A DNA stretch of 64,000 nucleotides from Lachnospiraceae bacterium (GTDB lineage: Bacteria > Bacillota > Clostridia > Lachnospirales > Lachnospiraceae), in contig CAJTFL010000004.1 in the NCBI GenBank assembly GCA_910575565.1, positions 186,001-250,000 of the forward strand, written 5' to 3'. Below the pieces are notes generated by a model. The model was not told the DNA's origin, did not search any database, and saw nothing but the letters and a program-made list of their open reading frames with translations. Made by a program: the position numbers and the translations under genes. Position 1 is the stretch's first letter. The number at the start of each line of letters is the position of its first letter. This document shows positions 44,526 to 53,155 of this stretch, in pieces.

Positions 44526-45602
44526 TCACTTCCGTTCTCTATTATTCAATCTTTGTTTTTCCTTTTTCTGATAATAACGTAAATATGCCATAAAACTTAC
44601 CCCCCAATAACATCTTACTTTTATTAAAACAAACGCCAATTTTCTTATCATATCCATCTTAACTGTATGTTTATATTGCAATGCCTGTGATATTAACGGA
44701 TTATCTAAAAACCTTTCAAATAGAAGAATCTTCTCTTTGTAATTCCCTGGCTTTTTGGGATGAAAATATCCGCTAATTGCTGTCGTTATTATGACATAAT
44801 GAATTCGATTATATAATGCTTTTTTAAGCTCTTTTCTATTATCATTAACTAAGATAAATTTGTTTATTTTTTCAAATGCAACAATAATATACTTGTTTGT
44901 TTCTTCTGTCACATTTGCAGATATTGATTCATCATTATACATATAGTGATAAAACCATTGTTTTACAAACACTGCACTTGCAAGATTCTCGAACAGTCTC
45001 ATATTAAATTCTAACCCTTCAATGCCTTGCCTTAATTCAGAATCATGTATAATATTAAACTTTTTCAAATATTGCCTAGAAATAAGTTTTGCATACGCAC
45101 ACGCAATCCATGAATTAAAATCCAACAGCTTTACTTGAAGTTGCTTACATCCTTTTTTATCAAAATATTGCTTATCTTCAAAATCATAATATTTATATGG
45201 TTCGTATTTTTCACCGTAAGTTTTACATATCCCGCACATTATAAGCTGCAAATTTTCTCTAGATGCACCTGCATCAAGCATTTTTTCACACATATCTGCT
45301 TCGATCCAATCATCTCCATCAACAAACATGATCCAATCGCCGGTCGCGGCATAAAATCCTGCATTTCTGGCAGAAGCCAATCCGCCATTTTTTTTATGAA
45401 TCACATTAATCCTTTTATCTCTTTCGGCATACTCATCACATATATTGCCACATCTGTCTGGCGATCCATCATCTATAAGCAATATTTCCAACTCTGTAAA
45501 TGTTTGCTTCTGTATACTTTCAATTGACTTCCTCAAATATTGCTCTGGTACTTTATAAACAGGCACAATAACACTCACCAATGGACGTTTCATAATAATC
45601 AT
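44526..45602 (-). CDS. Family 2 glycosyltransferase
   Basis: 358 residues. The GT-A domain is clear: PLVSVIVPVYKVPEQYLRKS, LEILLIDDGSPDRCGNICDE, NGGLASARNAGF and the metal-binding DGDDW. A C-terminal extension follows the core. ATGs at 45602 and 45593 are both possible. It lies 2 bp after the F420-hydrogenase-beta-like gene and 139 bp before the polymerase gene. Confidence 0.9.
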   Translation of the reverse strand: MIIMKRPLVSVIVPVYKVPEQYLRKSIESIQKQTFTELEILLIDDGSPDRCGNICDEYAERDKRINVIHKKNGGLASARNAGFYAATGDWIMFVDGDDWIEADMCEKMLDAGASRENLQLIMCGICKTYGEKYEPYKYYDFEDKQYFDKKGCKQLQVKLLDFNSWIACAYAKLISRQYLKKFNIIHDSELRQGIEGLEFNMRLFENLASAVFVKQWFYHYMYNDESISANVTEETNKYIIVAFEKINKFILVNDNRKELKKALYNRIHYVIITTAISGYFHPKKPGNYKEKILLFERFLDNPLISQALQYKHTVKMDMIRKLAFVLIKVRCYWGVSFMAYLRYYQKKEKQRLNNRERK

Positions 45603-45604
45603 AC

Positions 45605-46813
45605 CTACTTCCGCATATTTATATAATCCTTATCCTTTTTAAATAAATGTCTAATTATAATATCCATTCCCAGTTTATTTAGATATAACCTCAAATATTT
45701 TTTTATTTTTATCATAAGTGACTCAGGATAGTATTTTTGAATTAATTCCTGCATATCACATTTAGAAAATTCCTCAAAAAACATATCACGTTTTGTATGC
45801 ATACAGGGAGAATAAAACATTTCACGGACATCTTTTACAGCTAATTCAGCATCGATTACCTTATAAATAAAATTCTGACTAATATATTTAAAAATTTCTT
45901 TTCCTTTTTCAGTATGAATTAGCATTCTTGTTGTTCCAATTTTTTCATCAAATTTTTTATCAAAACTGCTGACATTAAAGCAATCCCATATTGTAAAATC
46001 ACTATAACGATATCTGCTTCTAAACTTACACTCCGCACATGATGGGCGAATAATCATTCCAGAAAAAAACATTCTAAGCCATGGTTGTGATTCGATTCCT
46101 TCTCGATATACTCTTCCCTGTTCGTTTTTAATTTCCATCGTAGAATATTGATAGCCAAGTGTTTTATCACGAAAGCGAACTGATATAATCTTTCCATATT
46201 TTTTTATTTCCATCATAATATATTTTTTCCACACTCCTGGTGATGGAACTGCCCGACATACAACATCAACTAAAATTAAATTTTTATATTCTTCTCCTAA
46301 ATAACATCGTAAGCCTTCAATTTGACAGGGTGTTCCACTAAAACATACCAACCGCCCTGAATCAAGAAAATCTTTTGCCTGCGAATACGCATTTCCAACA
46401 AAACTTTGAACATATTTTGAATTCTGAAATTTCCATAATTCATCTTTATTTTGTACAGCTATATGCCTTACAAAATAATCATCTTGCATTGCAACCCCAA
46501 ATACAACCCCTTCTCTATTAATTACATATTCAGCAATTACTGTAAATGCACCCCCTGAAGTACTTCGCTGAATTACTTCATGATTTTTATTCTGAACAAT
46601 TACAGCTGACTGTATAGCATTTTCTTTTCTATTTATATGGTTTAATATTGGACAACTTTTTTCGCAAAGGTTACAGTTTACACATTCATCTAAATATATA
46701 TGTGGATAAAGGAATCCTTCCTTATCTTCTTCTAATTTTATACATTTTTTAGGACAACTATTTACACATACACCACATCCGCAACAATCCTTGGCCTCAT
46801 TCAATTCAATCAC
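45605..46813 (-). CDS. Coenzyme F420 hydrogenase/dehydrogenase beta-subunit-like ferredoxin protein
   Basis: 402 residues with two N-terminal 4Fe-4S motifs (CCGCGVCVNSCPKKC and CVNCNLCEKSCPIL), then the FrhB-type N- and C-terminal domains (STSGGAFTVIAEYVI, CFSGTPCQIEGLRCYLG, FRSRYRYSDFTIWDCF). Homologues in capsule loci lie next to polysaccharide pyruvyl transferases, as here (4-bp overlap), though their reaction is not settled. A redox role in sugar modification is possible. Confidence 0.9.
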   Translation of the reverse strand: MIELNEAKDCCGCGVCVNSCPKKCIKLEEDKEGFLYPHIYLDECVNCNLCEKSCPILNHINRKENAIQSAVIVQNKNHEVIQRSTSGGAFTVIAEYVINREGVVFGVAMQDDYFVRHIAVQNKDELWKFQNSKYVQSFVGNAYSQAKDFLDSGRLVCFSGTPCQIEGLRCYLGEEYKNLILVDVVCRAVPSPGVWKKYIMMEIKKYGKIISVRFRDKTLGYQYSTMEIKNEQGRVYREGIESQPWLRMFFSGMIIRPSCAECKFRSRYRYSDFTIWDCFNVSSFDKKFDEKIGTTRMLIHTEKGKEIFKYISQNFIYKVIDAELAVKDVREMFYSPCMHTKRDMFFEEFSKCDMQELIQKYYPESLMIKIKKYLRLYLNKLGMDIIIRHLFKKDKDYINMRK

Positions 46814-48003
46814 AAATCTGTACTCTCCTTATTCTCTAACGCCATTTCAAGATATTCATACGATTTATTTCTAATAATTTCCAAATTTTCATATACAACT
46901 TCATAGTTAATACAATTTTTTATACACTGTTTAACTTCTTCATTACCTTTCAAAATACTTCTAGAAATCCCAATCATTTTAAATAATGTGTCAAGTCGGC
47001 TATTTGTAGATTGCTTTGTTTTTCTCAAATATCTCCTAAATGTGTAAAACTCTTTTTTATATAAAATAGAAAACGCAGAACAATGAAAAGAATCAGTGCA
47101 AACATATTTTGCGTTTCGAATTAGATTCAGAAAATCAATAGGGTCAATATCATATGGAGCCATATCAGCATAGCCCTCATCACATTTAAGATGCTCATCT
47201 ATATGGATAAGTGCTACAATTTTATATCCTGTTTCTGTTCGCAACTGTTTTGCAAACTCTCTATGTAATGGATTCTTACCAAGAAAATAGCAAAAAATAT
47301 ACGGTTCATTAATAAGTGCATTATCCTGCTGAATATTCATCCATTCCTCACCCGTGAACAACAATGTAGGATCACAAACTACTGGCACACTTCTTCCAGT
47401 TAATGAATTAATAATCTTTTGTCCCGAATCTTCTCTTACACTAATATGCTTAATTTTATTTAAAAATATTTGAGCTTTTTTTAACGAATCATCTGGTAAT
47501 TCAGACTGTCCAAAGCTGGTTGCATAAGCAATCGAATTTACATTTTCCGGGACAAAATTTAAAGTATAATAATCCGCAGCAATATTTCCTGGAAGCCATA
47601 ACTGATCGCTTCCTACCAATACAGCTGAATATTTCTCTTTACATTTTTCACTCAATTCAGCTTTTGAAGAATATTTTTCTGATAATCTAAAATACATTTG
47701 ACTAAATTTATCAAATTTATACATTCGCATTTTTGTTAATGATGTATATTCATTTTTAAAATATTTCTTAATAAATGCATTTGTTGCCATTCCCAGTTTA
47801 GAAAGCAAAATATCTGAAGTTACAGATGCCTTTACAAAATATTTTATTTTTGCTTTTTTAATCTCTGTGTTAAATCCAGAAATATCTATTGTTTCGTTCT
47901 CATATCCAAGCTTATCTAATGCCAACTGTGTAGCATACGCCTGTAGCATACTTCCATAATTATGCTGAAAATAGCATGAAACAATTCCTATTTTTTTTGC
48001 CAT
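46810..48003 (-). CDS. Polysaccharide pyruvyl transferase family protein
   Basis: About 397 residues: KKIGIVSCYFQHNYGSMLQA at the N-terminus, AVLVGSDQLWLPG, YATSFGQSELPDD and VCTDSFHCSAFSILY are hallmarks of the CsaB/WcaK-type PS_pyruv_trans family, which adds pyruvate ketals from PEP to sugars. The ATG at 48003 matches the family start better than the one at 48018. It is paired with the FrhB-like gene. Confidence 0.9.
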   Translation of the reverse strand: MAKKIGIVSCYFQHNYGSMLQAYATQLALDKLGYENETIDISGFNTEIKKAKIKYFVKASVTSDILLSKLGMATNAFIKKYFKNEYTSLTKMRMYKFDKFSQMYFRLSEKYSSKAELSEKCKEKYSAVLVGSDQLWLPGNIAADYYTLNFVPENVNSIAYATSFGQSELPDDSLKKAQIFLNKIKHISVREDSGQKIINSLTGRSVPVVCDPTLLFTGEEWMNIQQDNALINEPYIFCYFLGKNPLHREFAKQLRTETGYKIVALIHIDEHLKCDEGYADMAPYDIDPIDFLNLIRNAKYVCTDSFHCSAFSILYKKEFYTFRRYLRKTKQSTNSRLDTLFKMIGISRSILKGNEEVKQCIKNCINYEVVYENLEIIRNKSYEYLEMALENKESTDL

Positions 48004-48123
48004 AATATTAAGTCTCATTTCCTAAACCACATTAATAAACGAATCGTTATATTACCAAACTCTTATATATACTTTTTAAAACTTTATAACTTTCCATTGT
48101 TATTTTTCCAAAATAGCTTGTTT

Positions 48124-49197
48124 TTAACATAATGCATTTTCATATACTTCACTATATGATCTTGCTTGAACTTTGGTATTATACAGCTTTACTATATCCA
48201 GGTAAGCTCTATCTACATATATTTGTGCACGACCAGTTCGAATTTCATTGATTCCTTTAATAAAATCTTCCACTGTATCACAAATATATCCATTGACACC
48301 ATTATGAATTACATTCCTATTCCCAATAATATTATTAATTACACAAGGCTTCTTCATATACATAGCCTCAAGAAGACTTATGGGCAACCCTTCCCATAAC
48401 GAAGTTAAAATGAATGCATCTGCATTCATTGAGCGCTTTAAAGCTTCTTCTCTATTAGCCCATCCAGTAACCTCGATATTAGATGCTTTTAATTCTTCTC
48501 TCATTTCTCCTTCGCCAATCCAAAGAAATTTAACATCAGGCATAGCCTCGGCTATTTCATTAAATAGCGCTGGATTTTTTTGATAGCAAATACGTCCAAG
48601 TGTAAAGACGGTAAAAGGATGATTCTTTATCTCTACTTGCTCTATTAATTTTTGAAGAAACGTTAGATTAATTGCATTATTAATATAAATAGCACGCTTA
48701 GTTAACTTCAATGTTTCCTGATGCTCCCCCTCACTACAACTAATAGTTGTACACTTCCCCTTCGCACATATAGTTTCAACCATTTTAAATGCCATTCTTT
48801 TTACTGGCTTATAATTTTGCATTAGAAAGCTATAACCATGTGGCGTATAAAAAACCGGAATGCTTTTTCCATTAAAAGCCAATCTACCAATAACTCCTGC
48901 TTTACTGCTATGTAGATGAATAATATCCGGATTCACCCTATTAGCAATTATCTTAATCTCGCTAAAAGCTCTAATATCTTTAACCAAATCTATCCTTCTG
49001 CCAAAATTAATTACTTTAATAAGATGAATCCTTCTATCAAAATATAGTTTATAATCTTTTGGAGTTTGTGGCCTAACTGCATAAGCAATATATATGTCAA
49101 AGCTATTAATTAGTTCATTAGCCAACTCAACAATGTACGTAAACACACCACCACCCATAGCTTCAACAATATATAAAATCTTTTTTCTAGCTGTCAT
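48124..49197 (-). CDS. Family 4 glycosyltransferase
   Basis: 357 residues. N-terminal acceptor domain begins ILYIVEAMGGGVFTYIVELA and includes DIIHLHSSKAGVIGRLA; the donor domain has FTLGRICYQKNPALFNEIAEA and the E-x7-E motif in LTSLWEGLPISLLEAM. This is the first gene of the AT-rich cluster, 142 bp after the recombinase-like gene. An initiating phosphoglycosyltransferase is not seen in the window and must be encoded elsewhere. Confidence 0.92.
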   Translation of the reverse strand: MTARKKILYIVEAMGGGVFTYIVELANELINSFDIYIAYAVRPQTPKDYKLYFDRRIHLIKVINFGRRIDLVKDIRAFSEIKIIANRVNPDIIHLHSSKAGVIGRLAFNGKSIPVFYTPHGYSFLMQNYKPVKRMAFKMVETICAKGKCTTISCSEGEHQETLKLTKRAIYINNAINLTFLQKLIEQVEIKNHPFTVFTLGRICYQKNPALFNEIAEAMPDVKFLWIGEGEMREELKASNIEVTGWANREEALKRSMNADAFILTSLWEGLPISLLEAMYMKKPCVINNIIGNRNVIHNGVNGYICDTVEDFIKGINEIRTGRAQIYVDRAYLDIVKLYNTKVQARSYSEVYENALC

Positions 49198-49339
49198 TTT
49201 TGCTCCTTAAACTTCTATCCTATATTTGAAAATATTTTATTAACTCAAATATTCAACAATTTACTAATATTCATTTCTTTTAAAAGATAACGTTTTGTTT
49301 TTGAGCAATAACTCTTCTGCTTATTTTATAATCTATCTT

Positions 49340-50248
49340 TCAGCTGCACCTTTCAATCATCAATTCCTTCGCATACTGCCTCATGCTGTTTTCCTTCAAA
49401 TCCTTCGGTGTAAACTTTTTCTCAATCCCTGCCAGTTTCCGATATTTATCAAAAATCTGGATAAACATTTCCATGGACAAGGCTTTCCCATATTTAGAAA
49501 GGAACATTTTATTGCAATGCTCACCTTCGCCTTTATGCTGGAATGCTTTTCGCTCATCCAGCCACAGATCCATTTTCCGCAGCAATTCCTGGGAATACAC
49601 GTGGATATAGCCCTTCTCCCCTCGTTTCCTATGCACCACAAGAAGCCCCGTTTCCCGGTCATAGTCCGAAAGCTCTATCTGCAAAAGCTCGCTGATTTGG
49701 ATTTTGTGATAAAATAAAAGCTCCATCATCACCATATCCCTTAGGCAAACCCGTCTGCGGAATTCACTGTCCAATGCTTCATATTCCCGGTTCATTGCCA
49801 GGAAAAACGCATCCGCCTCTTTTCTGGATAATAAATTCTGGCCTGGCTGATTTTCCCGTTTTTTTTGCCCCAGCCCTTCCACCGGTTTTAACGGACGGCT
49901 TTCCAAAACCACCCCTTGACGCACCAGGTAGGACAGATAATATCCCAGCACCCGATGCTTCCGATACACGGTAGAGAAACTTAACTGCTTTTCTGTACTT
50001 AAGTAATCCAGATAAGCTTCTATCCAATCCTCCCAGCAATTCTCAGCAGGGACATCCCCTGGCGCCACGGGAGTTATCCCTGCAGGATTTTTATTCCCTT
50101 CCCGACAATCCATGCTGCCGCTGCCGGAATCTTTCCAGGCATAAAAATGTTCCACATCCATGCGGTACGCTTTTTCCGTTCTCTTATCCAGGCCATTGGC
50201 AACCACATAGCTGTCAATAAAGCCGTCGATCAAGTTTTTTCCATCCAT
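49340..50248 (-). CDS. Tyrosine-recombinase-like protein lacking catalytic residues
   Basis: About 302 residues with the layout of a phage-integrase-family protein: an N-terminal SAM-like core-binding domain (about 5-115) and a C-terminal catalytic-fold domain (about 140-300). Counting from the upstream TTG (50263), Arg I of the family (the R of GLRxSEL) is Gln189 in KIQISELL; the His-x-x-Arg box is Lys287-x-x-Lys290 in TPKDLKENS; and the protein stops about 17 residues later, so no catalytic Tyr box exists. Base composition resembles the core genome rather than the AT-rich genes it precedes. It is likely a DNA-binding, non-cutting relative, possibly a regulator of the polysaccharide cluster. 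ATG 50248 and TTG 50263 are both possible starts. Confidence 0.75.
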   Translation of the reverse strand: MDGKNLIDGFIDSYVVANGLDKRTEKAYRMDVEHFYAWKDSGSGSMDCREGNKNPAGITPVAPGDVPAENCWEDWIEAYLDYLSTEKQLSFSTVYRKHRVLGYYLSYLVRQGVVLESRPLKPVEGLGQKKRENQPGQNLLSRKEADAFFLAMNREYEALDSEFRRRVCLRDMVMMELLFYHKIQISELLQIELSDYDRETGLLVVHRKRGEKGYIHVYSQELLRKMDLWLDERKAFQHKGEGEHCNKMFLSKYGKALSMEMFIQIFDKYRKLAGIEKKFTPKDLKENSMRQYAKELMIERCS

Positions 50249-50739
50249 AACCCCGTTAGGCAACCCTTATCACCCCTCGAATTACTTCCTATAATGATAA
50301 TTATTTGAATTTATTTGATTAGTTTATTTGACGACACATTTATCTCACTCTGCACATAAAACTACAGAAAGCATAAGGCAAGTTTCTTCGTTTTCCTTGT
50401 TTTCCTTGTTTTCCCATTGCTTCACTTTAGTTCCTTCATTTTAGTGCTTTGCATACATATTCCACTTTACATTATTATTTGAAGTTAATTTCCCTTACAA
50501 TATATCTGAACCATATTTCCTCCAGCTTCCATCGCGTTTGATTGAAAACACATACGCTCTACTGCTGGGAGAAATTGGTTCAGACACATTGTCTTATTGT
50601 TTTTTGCAATACGCCCCTCTTTATTTTCAGAAAACAAGAGAGGAAACTTATTATTTTCTATATAATTATATATATTCTTTATTATTCAGAAATCATAATC
50701 TCGGAAATCATTTTCAGAAGAATTGCCGTATTCCAAAAG
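50249..50739. other. Intergenic leader between recombinase-like gene and inverted repeat
   Basis: A 490-bp AT-rich stretch without a supported gene. It would be the 5' leader of the recombinase-like gene and polysaccharide cluster if the promoter in 50770-50842 were inverted. Confidence 0.5.
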
Positions 50740-50769
50740 GTATACTTTTTGAGAATTTTGGAGAGTTGG
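50740..50769. repeat. Left copy of 30-bp perfect inverted repeat
   Basis: Begins GTATACTTTTTGAG and ends GGAGAGTTGG; it is exactly complementary to 50843-50872. Confidence 0.95.
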
Positions 50770-50802
50770 TAAAGATAACCAAGAAATATCGAAGTTTTTC
50801 TA

Positions 50803-50831
50803 TTGACTTTTGAAAAATTTTGTAGTAAGGT
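50803..50831 (+). promoter_or_regulatory. Promoter inside the inverted-repeat segment
   Basis: TTGACT (50803-50808), 17-bp spacer, TAAGGT (50826-50831) on the plus strand, within the 73-bp spacer between the two repeat copies. As drawn it points away from the polysaccharide cluster, into a stretch without plus-strand genes. Confidence 0.55.
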
Positions 50832-50842
50832 TGTTGAAGTTG

Positions 50843-50872
50843 CCAACTCTCCAAAATTCTCAAAAAGTATAC
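50843..50872. repeat. Right copy of 30-bp perfect inverted repeat
   Basis: Begins CCAACTCTCC and ends AAAAAGTATAC. Unlike the left copy it lies within a longer perfect palindrome (50853-50886, AAAATTCTC...GAGAATTTT around GTATAC), resembling a recombinase core site with two arms. Confidence 0.95.
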
Positions 50873-51063
50873 TTTTTGAGAATTTTTTGCGTCCAATATC
50901 CTGCCTGTTAATTTTCTATTAATTTCCAAAAATCCATTTATCCAACTTCTAATGCCCTATATCTTAGCCTTTCTGTATTAATACAGCAAATGCTCCTGGT
51001 TCGATCGCCCTCAACCTTGAAATAATGCAGTCGCAATCCCATTAGCTTTGGACAATGGGTAGT

Positions 51064-51192
51064 TCACTGCTTAAACCGATATAATAAATTCTTCTTCATA
51101 TCAAGAAGCAGTTCTTTTGCTTTCCCAGGCAATTTAGGATCATTTAATACTGCCCAGATAGCTATATGCGTATCTATCAATATTTTTATCAC
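51064..51192 (-). pseudogene. vapC: VapC-type PIN toxin, truncated
   Basis: From a GTG overlapping the antitoxin stop the reading is VIKILIDTHIAIWAVLNDPK then a helix, ending after 42 residues. Only the first PIN acidic residue (LIDTH) is kept; the rest of the nuclease is lost. Confidence 0.75.
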
Positions 51193-51442
51193 GGGCACAC
51201 TCCATACATCTCTGCAATTTCATCATTGCACTCATCTATATCATAATCTGCATCAGTAAGATCCTGACCTTCCAAACTGCCAATTCTTCGAACAATTTTT
51301 TTATCCATAGCCAACTCGTTAACATTTTCCTCTTTTTTCTCGGAGGGTTTCATAAAACGCTGTATCATTTCGAGCAAAAGCGCAAATTATCATCCAACAA
51401 GCCATTAAGGGATTGAATTACTTGTCTTTGTAAAATTGACAT
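51189..51442 (-). pseudogene. vapB: VapB-like antitoxin, frameshifted
   Basis: A start at 51442 with AAAGGTGG upstream reads MSILQRQVIQSLNGLLDDNL, then leaves frame; the remainder (LLEMIQRFMKPSEKKEE to the acidic C-terminus DIDECNDEIAEMYG) is in the next frame. One extra T in the TTTT run near 51375 restores a single ORF. It overlaps the vapC remnant by 4 bp, the usual antitoxin-toxin order. Confidence 0.65.
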
Positions 51443-51549
51443 ATCCAATTACCACCTTTCTTACTTAAACGATATTCTTTTCCTTAGTATGCTCTAGAAA
51501 TCAGTTCTTCTCAATATACTTCCAAAACTCTTTTTCATCTCTTTTCGAA

Positions 51550-52242
51550 CTAATTTACAATTTTCATAATTATCTTTATACATTCGTTGCAATTTTTATT
51601 TTTATCTACATTATAAATATGACATACGATTTTTTTCCCTTGCTTTAATAATTTGCTTACCTCTCTGCTATAATAGCGTGGAATATATCCCAATACTTTT
51701 CCTGAAGTGTCCAAAAACTGTACCGCATTTTGATCATGATGGTTTTCCGGTTCTTCACGTAAAAATACTTCATCCCCACGGGTTACTTTAATAGCTCGAA
51801 TGCACTCTTCTCCATCACAATTTAAATAGTGTCGAACGCCCGCCATAAAAAAAATTCTGGTTACATTATTATCTAAACTTAATATTGGATCAATAAACTC
51901 AAGATTATCAATTGGAAGACGTGCACCGCTTCTTTTCAGTAACATATAATCATCATATTCCATCAATCCGTATTTTTCCAAAATTTCTTGAATATTTTTT
52001 CTCTTTCTATCTGGTAGACGGCTTTTAAAAATTGCGAAAAGCCTGTCATCTTTATATACTTTATTTAAGTCTGGAAAACAAAGCAAAGGTTTAAAGCCAT
52101 CAGCTATAGCAGATTGCACTTCCTCACTATATTGGAATTCATATTGACCATTCTTTGTCAATTGACCAATAATATATTGTTTTCTGGTCTGTTCAGATTT
52201 CCAAATCAAATAAAGGTAGTCTTTTCCATCTTTAACTGACAT
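51550..52242 (-). CDS. HipA N-terminal-like plus HIRAN domain protein
   Basis: 230 residues. The N-terminal half (YLYLIWKSEQTRKQYIIGQL, DDRLFAIFKSRLPDRKRK, KRSGARLPIDNLEF) resembles the N-subdomain-1 region that HipA kinases carry in front of the kinase core. The C-terminal half is a HIRAN domain (FFMAGVRHYL, VTRGDEVFLREEPENHHDQN, GKVLGYIPRYYSREV), a fold that binds DNA ends in helicases. Start 52242 is chosen because AAAGGAGG lies 6 nt upstream, inside the end of the kinase gene; the stop and start are 1 bp apart. Together with the upstream kinase this is a split HipA arrangement with the parts in reverse order. Confidence 0.75.
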   Translation of the reverse strand: MSVKDGKDYLYLIWKSEQTRKQYIIGQLTKNGQYEFQYSEEVQSAIADGFKPLLCFPDLNKVYKDDRLFAIFKSRLPDRKRKNIQEILEKYGLMEYDDYMLLKRSGARLPIDNLEFIDPILSLDNNVTRIFFMAGVRHYLNCDGEECIRAIKVTRGDEVFLREEPENHHDQNAVQFLDTSGKVLGYIPRYYSREVSKLLKQGKKIVCHIYNVDKNKNCNECIKIIMKIVN

Positions 52243-52243
52243 A

Positions 52244-52910
52244 TTATTCCTCCTTTTCTCCATAAACTTTTCTCAGCAGTTGAACTTTTGATAAAATATA
52301 TTTACCTATCAGATTTTTCCGTTGTTCGGTAAGCACCTCTTTATATTTATCTAATATATCATATACTCTATCTTCTGTCACAAGTAACTCAATTTTTTTT
52401 TCGATTTTTATCGTTTGGCTATAATAATTCTTCTTAAGAAACGCAACCATTGCCAAATGTGTTGGCTGTTTTGTATCATTACTTGTAATGCGTATTAATG
52501 ATTTTGATTTCGTATCAACAAGTGATTTCCACAGAAGCTCATCTTTTCCTAAATAATCTTTAATTTTTGATTCTTTTACATAAGCACAAAGTGACGAACT
52601 ATTATCATACAGCGGGCTTATACTGAGCCTTTCTTTTTCTAATATTAATGCCCAATTACTTTGATGCCTGTCAGTATTGCCAATCAAAAAATCAAAAACT
52701 AAAATAGGAAGAAAATCATTAAAAAGTCCCAATGGCTCCAAAACCGTTTTTATCATATCCAGTGAATACTTTTCTCCTGTTTCCACATCCAAAAAGAAAA
52801 ATCCTTCATCTGTTTTCCTCCGGTTCTCGGCATACCGATCTTATGCTTTGCCCTATACCATTCCAAATCTCTCCGATTATAAAGCAATGTTTCTATTTTA
52901 ATATCATACT
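52244..52910 (-). pseudogene. HipA-like Ser/Thr kinase C-domain, frameshifted
   Basis: The 3' frame (from TTG 52792) encodes the HipA core: catalytic loop FLIGNTDRHQSNWALI and metal-binding SPLYDNSSSL. Upstream, a different frame reads NRRDLEWYRAKHKIGMPRTG, and adding one A to the AAAA run at 52813-52816 joins the two into FFFLDVETGEKYSL. No ATG start is visible before about 52910. So the kinase is probably inactive, or expressed only by slippage. It is followed directly by the HIRAN protein gene. Confidence 0.65.
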
Positions 52911-53155
52911 ATAATCCAGCCATTTTTTCTAGTATATTCCCCGTTTCTTTTCCGTCACCTAACAAAATATAACTGCTGCCATTACATCACCGCACATTTT
53001 TCCGGTAAACAATTTTCAAAACCGCAACAATCATGAAAAATCAATGCCAAATTTCTGCTATACGATAAAGGATACCGAGCGCAAGGAAATATCAATGGTT
53101 TTATCCTTTACAGCTGGAATTTTTCCTTCATAAAACCCCTTCCCCGCCAAATGCC

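Noticed and set aside
50740..50872. Inverted repeat as an ordinary terminator of the recombinase-like or vap genes
   Set aside because: It is upstream of the former and 190 bp or more beyond the latter, the loop is 73 nt, the stem is far longer than needed, and the spacer holds a promoter; still listed as an alternative RNA-leader explanation.
50538..50929. Short frames on both strands reading QKVYFLRILESW twice
   Set aside because: The repeated peptide is produced by the inverted repeat read in both directions, not by coding selection.
50995..51010. GGTTCGATCGCCC resembling a tRNA T-arm
   Set aside because: No matching anticodon arm, D-arm or acceptor stem around it.
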